From Galerina marginata (lineage: Eukaryota; Basidiomycota; Agaricomycetes; Agaricales; Galerinaceae), in assembly GCA_023014335.1 (NCBI GenBank), contig JAECYW010000003.1:2976001-3040000 (forward strand): DNA of 64,000 nt, written 5' to 3'. The notes under the pieces are model-generated. The model saw nothing but the letters and a program-made list of their open reading frames with translations, had not been told where the DNA came from and did not search any database. The position numbers were made by a program, and so were the translations under genes. Below are positions 48,975 through 59,570 of this stretch, in pieces (position 1 is the stretch's first letter; each line of letters opens with the position of its first letter).

Positions 48975-49088
48975 ATGGATTGCTTCACCACCATCTCCGT
49001 CCCCGTCCTAGACACCGTCCCCGCCTCTGTCCCTACCAACCAAGAAGACGGTGGAGGCGTCGGCAACGCTTACTGCGTCGTCGCTTGA
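48975..49088 (+). CDS. Lipopeptide mating-pheromone precursor (right copy, 37 aa)
   Basis: An intronless 38-codon frame starts MDCFTTISVPVLDTVPAS and ends GGGVGNAYCVVA. It has the same CaaX box, core and putative processing region as the left copy. The N-terminal leader differs by a few substitutions and two extra residues (VL). The last 25 residues are identical, so both precursors should yield the same mature lipopeptide unless cleavage differs. About 350 bp of 3' flank is also strongly conserved between copies, unlike most arm sequence. The gene points outward, away from the amplified centre, as does the left copy. Confidence 0.87.
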   Translation: MDCFTTISVPVLDTVPASVPTNQEDGGGVGNAYCVVA

Positions 49089-49449
49089 GCGCCATGGTCG
49101 CGACCTTACGCGGTGTCCGTATCTAAACGTTCATTGTATGTCCCCCTAGATCTTCTCTTAGGCTTGCTCTGACTATTTTGTCGTTTCTGATCAGAATATC
49201 GCCATCGTCCCATTGACGTTATCTTCAAAGCATACAGACTGACGAGTGGAGAGGGATGTGCATGCGAATTTGCGTGCATTTGATCTATTATTATTACATT
49301 CGACTTTCTCGGGGGCGGGCATCTTTCTGACGAATCGAGAAAACCCTTGTCAAAACCAGTCCAGTCCAGTCTGGCGTTGCCTGCTGAACAGTGAGCAAAT
49401 CCAACTTCCTGAGTAAGTACTGGCCAGTAGTCTAGCCAGAAAAAACAGT

Positions 49450-50526
49450 TTGCTTCCAAGTCTTTGTTCCGTCTCGATTTCCGCTAACGGCTATCTTGTG
49501 TCGACTACGTAATTTACGACGGTGAGGTAAGTGCAATCTTGATTAAACTAATAACGGACTGGAAGTAGATGCACTTCTGAGATGTCGAATTTGTGTCTAA
49601 AGCTTTCTTCAACGACAGTTAAATCAAAGTCAAATTTAAATCACACAATATCCTACTACCGTCATGCAATACGGCGTATTCGGCGTCAGTTCTTTCATTG
49701 ATCGATTTCCGTTTAGCCTTTGATTTTTAACAGAAATATAACGCTTATGATTGCTGGAGGCAGCCAGGACCTGGACATAGGTTTCCGGCGACTCCGCGAC
49801 CCATGGTTCAAACGTTCAACGTTCAGGCCTCAGGCCTCGAAGTCGAGCCAAATTCGAGGGCATACCCTAACACCAAAATCATGCAACCTTTGAAATTTTA
49901 GGTCCCATTTGACACATCATGGTATTCCATATCCGGGCAAGACACAATTTGCTTCCTTTTCCTGGTTTCGAACATGGTATTTCCAAACGTCATTACCTTC
50001 AAGAAATCGCTCAGGGACAGGCGCTTAAGTGCGTACGCCCGGTATTCGCGGCCCGGTGAATATTTGATCCTTCCATTTCCCACCGCATTTCCTTTCATTC
50101 GCTTCGCCTTCGTCCTCCTGAACACATCCCAAGTTGGTTTACGCAAAGCATCCTGTGTCTCACTTTCAGAACATCGCTGCACCTCTAACATTGTTTTGTT
50201 TTGTTCCGTCAGTTTAGTAGTACTGGTATTTAAAGCACTTAGATTTTAGACAAGTATTCCGGTATGGTTTTATGCGGTTGCAAGCCCTGGGGTAGAGAAA
50301 ATACCAAATTTAGGCAAGTAATACTGTAGAATTAAGTAGTAGGACTAACGTTCTAATTATTGTAATAATTATGAAATTCGCTGGAACCAGTCAGAGTCGC
50401 TGACGCAAACTACTGCTGAGCACCGCGTTCTAGATGATAGAATAGACTATCAGAGTCTATTATTCAAAAGCTAGGCACAGTTCCTGCCGTCAAAAAATGT
50501 TCCAATTACGTGCAAAGAAAATGGCG
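49450..50526. other. Non-coding arm sequence
   Basis: Contains blocks matching the left arm (49590-49630 and 49990-50180). No gene seen. Confidence 0.45.
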
Positions 50527-51882
50527 TCAGGTTTCCCAAATCCTTGACTTCGACCTTCCGACTATTCCAGGACCGGTGAGGCTCGGATTCGACGATCCCG
50601 TCGATCCATCAGCAAAAAAGCACTGACGCGATGGTCGACGATTAGGCCCAAGAGTAACACGGTCGATGAACCTAGAGGCATACTCATGGTTCAAGAACCG
50701 CACAGTGAGGAAACCGGGGTTCCTGGGCGCTGGAAGGACGGTCTGGACCATGCTTGTGCTCAGACCGACGCTGCGTATGGCCTCGTTCACGATTTCCACC
50801 GAGCTCAAATGGTCGCCTGCGTTGTTAATCGGTCCATAAATTACATCCCGAAATGTATCTTCTGACAAGGAATAATCAGATCGGGGGAGATATACCTCTT
50901 GCGCGTCGATGACTGGACTTTGGGTACGAGACGCAGCAATGCTTGTGCTTGTGCCTGTGGAGGGGCCAGCAAGAAGACCTTCGCGTTTTCGTTTTATTCC
51001 ATGAACGGAGTAGTCTGCAATTTGGGGTAAAGAAACATTACCGAAGGAAGGGACGAGCTGGGGAATTGTCTCTGTTCGTACGGAAGCCGTCGTGAAGGAG
51101 CTTCCTGTGGCCGCGATGGGAGCTCCTGCCGTGAGTTTGCCAATGCTATCGTTCAATCTATCGATTGTGGACTTTGTGTATGTAGAGAAAGAAGAAAATT
51201 CGTGGAAGAGATTGTTCAACGCATTGCGCGTCTCGATATGGGCGTTTAAGAGATCAGCCATTTGCTTGTCAATGGCGGAATTGTGGTCCGTCAGAATGCG
51301 GTAGATATCCTGAACCCATTTTGCATGGTTTGACTCGGACGAAGAGTTGGAATTCTGAAGCCTAGAGACGTGCTGTGCGAGAATGGTCTCGTTGCGTACG
51401 AGCCTGTTTTGATTGAACATCGCATCTTGGACAGGCATGAAGGGGGACATTCCCAACGCTATCAAGGTCTGACTCTCTGAGGGACCTGCTTCTTGGGTCT
51501 TGGGCCTGCGGACGCGAGATCGTGGTGTGGGTAGAGGCGCTAGTGAAGGAATCGGAGTTGGCGGCATGGAAACGCCCGTGCTTTGCGAAGCTCCTGAAGC
51601 ATCAGATTCGGGTTGTGAGTTCCTTCTAAAAGTGTCTTGCTCTTGGGAAAACCCTAGGATGTCTAGTGTTAGCGAACATAGATTAGATTCGAAGTGAAAG
51701 TGCCCACTGGGAACAGAATCATTATATCTTTCCTTGGGAGAGCCTTGAAGAGACAACTGCTCAATCGAGCGCGCTTCTGCTCAGAGATATTCCAATAAGA
51801 AGGTTGGAATCTGGAGGACAGTTGAAACTAAACCTGTGATATAAGAGGCGCGAGCGCTGCCCGAGCTTGAGTCCCTATGCAT
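50527..51882 (-). CDS. Unknown-family protein, arm-linked (right copy)
   Basis: Exon 51882-51834 (MHRDSSSGSARASYIT) joins 51776-50527 through a 57-nt intron at the same place as in the left copy, giving 432 aa. The left copy's second intron has lost its donor here (GTGATT became ATGATT). The region stays open and reads through, or a nearby GTGGGC donor could still remove most of it in frame. Conserved blocks are the PTPIPSLAPLPTPRSRVRR head, MSPFMPVQDAMFNQN, the possible coiled coil and PGFLTVRFLNHEYASRFIDR. I do not know the function. Two long intact frames next to two pheromone genes suggest a locus-specific role, which is inference. Confidence 0.68.
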
Positions 51883-52734
51883 CTGTGAAGAAGTAGAGAT
51901 TGGCTGGAATGGGTAGGGGAAATTTTTTCCTGTGAACAGTCACGATATTCAAACCGCTTAAATAAAAACTGATGTTCATGGCTAGCCATTATTTGTCTTT
52001 GATTCAAATGTCGAGTATTAAAAGTGGCCTGACTTGGTTGAGAATTCGGGAGTCCTGAAACCGCCGAAACGAAAGTCCTCCGTTCGTAGAATGATCGTTT
52101 CGAGCGGCCGCTGCTATGGAGTCCAATTGCAAAGACGTCCTATATGCCAGGAAAAGTATCCCTCGGCTGCCGATACCTTCGATGTGTTTTGGGAGGCTGT
52201 ACTCAGCAGCCTCGTTTGTGTCTCGATTTCTAAATTCCTCGTCCATGACAGGCTGTCCGCGGGCCAGAGACGCCTCCAGTGAATCTAATCGGAGTCAATC
52301 TAGACTTGATGCCAACATATCGAAGCCTACTACTAGATATTTTCAGCATAGTAGCCAGAGTCCGGGATTGTTCAATTAGAATAAAGTTACCTGAGCCAAA
52401 TGGCGTAAATCGTGGGCGGTGGCATGGAGCTGGAATGCATGATACTTACTTAAGACTGCGCAAGCACCAGAACATGTCGCGGCGTCGCGCAAAAAACGAC
52501 ACCGATATTTCTTCACGCTCCTATATAATCTCCGATGATTACGTGATCATCTGCAACAGAGTACACTGCGCTTTCCTCTTGTACTTGACCACCACCAGGA
52601 AGCCTGGGGCTGCGATGTTATATCATACCTCTGACAACTCCTGCCTACTTGATGCCGACGGTTGCATTTTGCTGTGCTTGCTTCACCGCGATGGCCAAGA
52701 GTTGAGGACTTATCACTCCCCCACCTTTTCCATA

Positions 52735-53030
52735 CGGATTCCGTGGATTTATACATATCCACACGGAATCCATGTAATCCATGGTAGTCCATAGCCATTT
52801 TATTTTGGCAGAGAACACAGCCAAATTGGGACTTTTTTCCATGGATTTTCCGTGGATAAATCCATGGAATTGTTGAATTTTGTGGTATCCATGGACTTTT
52901 TTGATGGATTCCACAGACAATCCACGGATAATCCACAGAATAAATATAATTTTAATTTCCATGAATATTCCACATGAATTCCATGGATTATTAGTAGTTT
53001 ATCCATGGAATCCACATGGAAGTGTCCCCA
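52735..53030. repeat. Left subterminal TCCATGGA/GGATTCCATGG repeats
   Basis: Many irregular copies of ATCCATGGAAT-type motifs. TCCATGGA is itself palindromic. A matching block lies at the other end (54600-54835). Confidence 0.75.
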
Positions 53031-53060
53031 TTTAATTATTTAGTGGCCTTAAAAAAAATT

Positions 53061-53133
53061 GCACACAGGGAGAATTGAACCCACAGCCTCGTGCCGAAAA
53101 GGTAGCGCGCCAAACCGTTGAGCCACAGAGCCG
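53061..53133 (-). ncRNA. tRNA-like sequence (degenerate; Pol III type)
   Basis: The minus strand has an A-box-like TGGCTCAACGG, a B-box-like GGTTCAATTC with a 4/5-paired T stem (GTGGG/CTCCC), tRNA-like spacing and length, and a run of eight T directly downstream as a Pol III terminator. The acceptor and anticodon stems pair poorly, so it is a pseudo-tRNA or a tRNA-derived repeat rather than a working tRNA. The anticodon is uncertain, possibly TTT. Confidence 0.45.
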
Positions 53134-53189
53134 ACATCTATGTGCAAAATTATAAGTTACATATACGTGTTTGGGTCACGTGACCTTTC

Positions 53190-54535
53190 CCGCGCTCCGT
53201 GGCAGTAAAGGTTGACGCGTTTGGTTCATTTCTTCTTCGTTCCCACCACCACCACTCCACCCATCCACCCATCCCATCCACGTCCGTCGCCGCCGTCACG
53301 CCCAAGCCCACTCCACCGTCCACTCCCCACCTCGAGCCCCCACGATACGAACACAAACCACGCCCCGGGACCGAACGACGACGGCGACGCGAAAGCCGAC
53401 ACGCCACGCCAAGCGTCGCCCGGGCGAGATGACGAGAAACACGGGGAATGGGCCAGTAACGTGAGTGCCCACCCCTCTTCCCTGCCCCCGCTAACTGTTT
53501 TTGACAGGAAACGCGCCTCCCGACCGTTCAAAGCCGGTCACGCGGGGTAAACGACGCGGGGGAGAACGCAGGGCACCGCAGTGCCACGTCGAAGCAGCAG
53601 GACGGTGAGTAAAGCCCCACCGCCGTCCGATCTCGCTGCTAACCAGCCCCACAGCTCAGACAACCCCAGAGGACGAAACGGCCCCACGAGCGACACTGCG
53701 GGGCGATTGACGACGACGGCAGCGGCTTCCCCAGAAGTGCCAACGACCAGGCCAGCGCGAACGACGCTGCGGGAGCGAACGACGCGGGCGGATAACGAAG
53801 GCGAGGGAACGACGGCACGGGCAAAGGGAGAGGGAACAAAGACCGACGGGGGCAGCAAGGTGCGCCCCACCGCTTTCCCCTCCTCCCCCGCTAACCATTT
53901 TCAACAGAAAACGCGCCGCCAAACCACGAGGGAGGCGCGGGGCTCACGCGCCTCCCTCGTGAGTAGCCGACAGGCATCGCAGGACGCACAGCCCGCCCAC
54001 CACGTCCCTGCGCGACGATTCGCGCGACCAGGAGTCGCAACCACCCCACCGCCATCGTCCCGCCTCCGCAGTTCTGCGGAGTACACGACACGAGGGCGGA
54101 CGCGCCGCTCCCAGGTGCCACGTCACGCCACGCCCCCAGGATGGTGAGTAGCCCCACCCCTCCCTGCGTTGCTGCCTACCCAGCCCCAGTCGCCACGCGC
54201 TCGCCCCCGCTCGACACAACCCCGGTGAGTAGGGCCTAACCCCCACTCTCCACCCTGCTGACCCCGCCAACAGCTTCCTCACCCCCGTCGCGTCGCCATC
54301 AATGCGAACGACAGCAACGCGAGGGACGGCGACGCGGACGACGGCAACACAGGGTACGGCAAACGACGAGGCCGAACCACACCACCGACGACGTCGAAAC
54401 GAGCGCGCGCGACGCTGGTCGCGGCTTCAACAGTGGGGGTGGCCGCTGCACCGGCGCTCCTGCCGTCGGTCGCGCGCAAGCTATGGGACGCGGTTGGTAC
54501 TCCCAGCCTCCCCCGTAGCCGTGTACTACTAATAA
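53190..54535 (+). other. GC-rich core with regular intron-like segments
   Basis: Plus-strand segments are separated by roughly 47-50-nt intron-like stretches with GTGAGT donors, CTAAC branch-like sites and CAG acceptors (for example 53461-53507, 53608-53657 and 53860-53907). The exon-like parts encode low-complexity Arg/Thr/Ala/Asp-rich sequence (PGPNDDGDAKADTPRQ, ERTTRADNEGEGTTARAKGE). This may be a low-complexity gene of the element or an artefact of composition. Confidence 0.35.
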
Positions 54536-54599
54536 TATCATGTATATAGTTATTTTTTAATAAATTTATTTGCTTTTATATGTCAGCTTCTACATTAAA

Positions 54600-54835
54600 G
54601 TAAGGAATCCATGTGGAATCCATGGATTCCATGGACTCTATGGACGCTATGGACTCCATGGATTCCATGGATTCCATAGAGCTTACCTTGGACTTTATGG
54701 TGTCCTCATAAAGTTCATGGAGAGTCCATGGAATCCATATGGAAATTCATGGAACCATTGTGGATCCATGGTATCCATATGGATTCCATGGAATTATTGC
54801 AGATCCATGGAATCCATGGAGTCCATACGGATAAG
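54600..54835. repeat. Right subterminal TCCATGGA repeats
   Basis: Counterpart of 52735-53030, with runs of GGATTCCATGGA-type units. Confidence 0.75.
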
Positions 54836-55550
54836 GTGGGGGACTGAAAAGTACACCAAGAGTTGGACGTCTTCTCGCCGAATTTAAAGTTAGTAACCAT
54901 TGCCGCGAGCTTTGCTTGACAGTTTCTGTACTGAAGCGTGCATACTGGAGTACTGGAGCTTGGCTATTTGCGATGTCTTTCGGTCAATTCGGGAATGCCC
55001 CACTCGTGAATCGCAGTCGTCAAGCTTTCAAGGATGACCTGTTTCCAGTTATCTTCTGCTGTCAGTTTGTTGTGGACTAGCCATGTTGCATCTATCACGA
55101 TCTGTGTATATCTATATCTCTACAGCTTCACATTATCACGCTCGCAGGTGAAATATCACCGTCAGCTAGTCCCAAGAAGGGCCATGCATACCCATGTCCA
55201 GGATGCCTTACACAAATAATCTTGCTTCTGTATAGCCCGCTCCGGCGGCGTTGAATGCCGTAACTCCTGGAGTTCGTTCTTCGACGCGACTTCGGCCCCA
55301 GATATCTCGGAAGTGGATAATGGGATGACTGGTTCAATTGCACCTATTCGGCATACAACTGCTCACCGAAATGCATATTGAGAACTTTTTTTTTTTTTTT
55401 CAGGAAATAGGCCATCTATTTTTCTGACGTATCAGACTGATAGGTTATTAACTGGGGCTCAAACCAGGCTCAAACCTTCAACATTAACCTCTGCACGTCG
55501 CTCAGCCGAGTTTCGAAGTTCAAGTTCGCGCTCTTGGCTCCATTGTCCTG

Positions 55551-56021
55551 GGTCTCATTTTGTGAAGAAGCAAATAAGACTTCGTCTGCGTAGGCTCTCA
55601 TTAATAGACTGCATCTAGCTGCATCTCCGTTTCACCACCATCCTTACCGGCTGATCGACGATCAAGCATCGAGATGCTGAATAATGGAACTGGATAATCA
55701 ACGCGTGTCTACAATTTTCTTCCCGCAACGATCGAAAGATTCTGAAGATATCATTTATTCTTCGTGAGATCATCGGGCACGACGGTCTGGCACAAGGAAT
55801 TACACCAAAAAGAAAAGTAGTCTTGTTACTGTACAAATCCAAAACATCTCCAGTCCGTGAGTAGTGATAGGTTTACACTTCACTGTACCTCCGATACAAT
55901 CACTCTGAGTATTGTAAGGTCGCTAGGACGGCCTAGCATCGCTGCTCGATCGGTTTTTCTGTCTCAATCCAGCATGAGTAATCCGACCTTTTCTTTGGAA
56001 TTCCGTTGGCCTGGGTGGTAA
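55551..56021. other. Intergenic, no gene recognised
   Basis: Between the outer end of the right arm and the BTB gene's stop. Nothing recognised. Confidence 0.45.
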
Positions 56022-58053
56022 TTATAAGTGAAGATGACGGTCCTCTGTTATCTCGGCAGTTTCGCCATCCCCGACGGTCTCTTGTGAGAGCGCCATTCTG
56101 GTGTAGTAGATACCGTAGTCCGTCGACATGGTTCGTGAAAAAGCAGAAGAGTATATAGAAGCAAATGTGTGGTTCGAAAGGGTAGGGTGAAGGAGGGTCT
56201 CGTCTGCAGCCGTTGAATCTAAACTTAAATATTCAGTTTGCTGCGAGATAAGTGAATACAAAGAGGCCGATGAGGAGGCGTATGTTTCTGACGGCTGTGG
56301 GTCAAAACTGGAGCGGCTGTTGAGGGGACTATTTTGCCGCCTTTGTGATTCGGGGCTCGTAGGTCTAGCCGTTATTGTGCTAAGACTAGAGCGCCTGCGG
56401 ATAAGGCTGTTGTGTTTGCTCTGGGATTCGGTGCTCGGCTGTCTTGGTGACGAATAATGAGCTAGATCCTGATTTTTTTGCTGCCGTGACGGTTGGACAA
56501 ATCGTCTCAGGCCCTAGAATAGGATTGAATATGACGAATAGAAACTAAGTCATATAGCCGTACGTGATATAGAGTAATCGATGATTCTGTCATCTGAAAT
56601 TTATGGGCAACTCGTGAAAGTGCGTTCAGTATCGGCTCCACCATGATTGAGGGACTTTCGCCATCTTTGGTTTCGGTCAAGTACGGGTTCCCCCTCATTA
56701 GCATTGCCCATGTTCCACTGGCAAAGCATTCCAATGGATTTCTCCATAATATGTCGTCGACCAAATTACGTACAGAAGTAATGTGTGTTTTGACGACATT
56801 GGCCCAAGATCGGCCCTCCTCGGGAGTTCTTGCAAGCATTTCCAGTCCACCGTCCGCAGCGAATAGTAGAGACAGTACATTTGTCGGCGTGGCCAGCTTT
56901 TTCATGTCGGCGAAAACCAAGGCGAGGAGCGTTGGAGAAATTTCAGCAAACTCCTTTGTACACCAGCCCACACCAAACATGCCGACAAGTGCCCGACAGG
57001 CGCCTAGCTGGAGTATCTTGCTGTTAACATCAGGTTCATGGGCAAACTTAAAAACACGAGGAGCGTTTTGAATGCAAGTAGGACAGTGGCAGCCTCCTGC
57101 CCTGGCCATGGTTCCCCAATTTCCGCGAGTGAGTCTGTAAAAGGCTGCGTCGGAGAGTGATACATGGAATAGACCATGAAGTAAAATTTGCGATATTTGA
57201 GCTACCATGACCGTGCCCAAACTTGGAAGGCCGAGATAATGTGAGGCCCTAAAAATATCGAATGCCTCTGTGAGACCAAGGGGACGCTCTGTGAGTTGAA
57301 AAGTGCCTGTGTAAATGAAATTAAGGACCCCGAATATTGCATCGGGTGTCAAACAAGGATCTGTCAGGGAAAAGATTTGCGGGCGCTCTGAGGTTGGTGT
57401 GAATGACTCTATTCCTGCGGACAACAATATGGCTTGTCGGAAGAACGAAGAACGCGTAACGAGAATGAAACGGTGTGCTGTAAATACGGCTATGTCTTCC
57501 CCGGCGGGATCTTCCTTTCGGTGTGGTATTGTAATTCTGACATCCGCAAGCAGCCCCGTCTTCCACAAGAACAGGAGACCGCTTCGTAAGCGTTCAGTGG
57601 AGGATCTTTCTTGTCCATCATCGATTCCTGGAACAAATTCTCCAGTGTAAAGGCCACGAAAGTGCTGAGGGAGTGAAGCAAGTCCGGGAGAAGACTTGAC
57701 CGTTAAAATGGCAATGGAACTGTGTTTCCTGTCAAACAACATCTCGACTGACTCTGATGTTGCTCGCGCATAGATCATGGCTGACGAGCATAGGCCTGTA
57801 TGTAAGTAAAGGTTACATCGGAATGCAACAACTCGCCTTGATGCGCCCAAACCCGCCCGGAAGGAGCTTCATCGTCGCTGGAGTACTCTTCGTCATCCTG
57901 GGTTTCCTGCTCCGATACTAGCATAACGTCCCCGAAGCGATCCTTTGCGTGAATGAAGAGGGAAACAAACTCCTTGTGCCAAACGAGGCAAGAATGCTCC
58001 AGGGCTGATTGTAAGTAGACCTTTTCGAGGTCATTGTGGTCGAGCTGTGCCAT
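56022..58053 (-). CDS. BTB/POZ-domain protein
   Basis: Exons 58053-57817, 57751-56564 and 56513-56022 join in phase, about 638 aa. The BTB core is in exon 2: LADVRITIPHRK, VFTAHRFILVTRSSFFRQAI and IFGVLNFIYTGTF, followed by an all-helical region. This is the usual layout of fungal BTB proteins, which dimerise and often serve as CUL3 adaptors. The domain sits about 85-230 residues in, after an acidic N-terminal segment (ETQDDEEYSSDDE). The third exon is a Ser/Gln-rich tail (RRRSSLSTITARPTSPESQ) ending EDRHLHL. If the 50-nt last intron is retained the protein stops at 56507. The first intron (57816-57752) is the least certain join. Confidence 0.72.
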
Positions 58054-58697
58054 GTGAGCCCTCTATGTTCAAGGATAAGAAAGACGTAAGCGCCCAGATA
58101 TGTACATCGGCGCAGGTGATCATTGTGTCACTGCGCAGAGAATCCGCTCTGTCATAGCAGCACAGCGTTGCAAGTGTCAGCAAGGAATGTCAAATATGAA
58201 GCACTGGTCCAAAATTGTTCCTACAATGTTATGACAACCTTTGGATAACCGTGACCTACGGCAACTTATAACCCTTCGTGTGATACACAGAATTTCAAGC
58301 AGCATCGCAGCTACCTTAGCAATGGCTACAACTGAAAGGGTGGGTAAGGAAGTGATTTCTAAAAACAACTATCATAATTGGTTGACGCCAGAAGAAATTC
58401 GAACTTTCGACAATCTCGAGCTGATCACGAAAAGGGCCTCTGTCAGGTAAGATAGTGTGGCTGAGGGTTTAGCGGGCGAAGCCTAGTAGACAAGAAACTT
58501 GTTCCTTCAGACTTCCTATTCAGCATAAACTGACTTCAGTTCTTCTCCAGGACCCAGCTTTTTTAGTTCGGCAAAACGTAGTCCGGAAAAATGTAGTCAT
58601 CTCCAGTCGCACCAGTAATCAACTGTAGAGGTTTCCAATGAACATCCTTGACGGGATGTCGCATATCGTGCCTGCCAGGAAGGAACGACCATCACTC

Positions 58698-59516
58698 TCA
58701 TGAAAACAACACGAGCAAACCAGCGTACTTATCTATCAAATGAGCCATTAAGGTATTACGAAGCCACAACCGTCGACGAGGGGATTGACACATCAAGCAC
58801 CAACAATTAAGGTCATCGCCTCTACCAAGAAAAAAAGGTTTTCGAGGACTGTGTCTTCTACTCCGTTGATAAAAGAAATCAACGCCTTCTATAGGCTCTT
58901 CGGTTGCATGGCTAAAAGGGACCGAAAAACCGACCGATCAGATAATTTTACAGTCAAACAACTAGGAAAGACACTAACGCTTCTTGTACATGAAGGACAG
59001 CCAGTTTCTTGCTAACTGAACCATTGAAATGGTCTAAGCAATGCTTACAACTCCACAACGAGTCGCCGTGATGTGGATAGCTCAGTTCTTGTAACAGGAC
59101 AGATTCTGTTATTTCGTCCGATAGGAGAACAAAGCGCCGTGAGCTATAGCGGTGGTCAGTCTTGCTGACTGCATGAGAAATCTGGAAATTATAAGATAAA
59201 AGTATCAGTTGAATCCAAACTAACAGAGAGGTAGAAGAGCGGCCGGCCGATAGACGCACACACTCCTTCCAATCCATCGCACCCGTCCCGAATACTCCAT
59301 TCTTCCGGGTCAATGGGCACGTCATACACAAAAATCTCTTATTCAACGCGGTCACATCCCTTTCTAGCGCCGTATCAGGGTCCAACCCAAGAAGATTAAG
59401 CAAAAACAGAATTATAGGAAGTCCAAGAGGAGTACGTTTCACGTCAATGGCTTTTGTTTCGTTCTGTAGCTCGTCCGTCGTTTGGCTGATCAACTTCATG
59501 CGCTTCCAGTGTATGC
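58698..59516 (-). CDS. Second cysteine-rich C-terminal module of the F-box gene (extension or separate fragment)
   Basis: Exons 59516-59260, 59181-58979 and 58911-58698 join in phase, about 225 residues. The sequence parallels the last third of the upstream F-box gene: LLNLLGLDPDTALERDVTAL, RFLCMTCPLTRKNG, SLWSCKHCLDHF, IEGVDFFYQR and WCLMCQSPRRR with LMAHLIDKY. Intron positions are also shared. It lacks its own F-box and a clear start. A phase-1 GTGTTG donor at 59590 in the upstream gene would splice in frame into 59516, so the two may be one gene with a repeated module. Otherwise it is a partial tandem duplicate that has stayed open. Confidence 0.55.
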
Positions 59517-59570
59517 CTTCAACGGGGTCCATCGTACGATGCCTGTCGCGGTTAACTTCAGCAAAAGCGA

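Larger units (their letters stand above)
52705..54855. mobile_element. Nested TIR element (Mutator-like by target duplication)
   Basis: The perfect 10-bp duplication CCAAGAGTTG flanks it (52695-52704 and 54856-54865). The left-arm sequence near 8178-8200 shows the uninterrupted site. The ends form TIRs sharing ACTTNTCANTCCCCCACCTT. The 10-bp duplication fits Mutator-like elements better than hAT (8 bp). No transposase is visible. The element carries terminal TCCATGGA-rich repeats, a tRNA-like sequence and a GC-rich core. Confidence 0.82.
48400..55550 (-). repeat. Right arm of the large inverted duplication
   Basis: Mirror of 7479-16700 with the order pheromone, intergenic block, unknown-family gene, outer blocks. 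It is interrupted by the 2.15-kb element 52705-54855. The pheromone-to-gene distance is 1.4 kb here and 5.9 kb in the left arm. Confidence 0.75.

Noticed and set aside
53199..54157. Overlapping Arg/Thr/Pro-rich open frames on both strands of the GC-rich core
   Set aside because: Several frames are open on both strands at once, as expected from GC-rich composition; not listed as a CDS.
56022..56513. Ser-rich segment considered as the cytoplasmic tail of a STE3 receptor
   Set aside because: It splices in phase onto the BTB gene and no transmembrane exons lie upstream.
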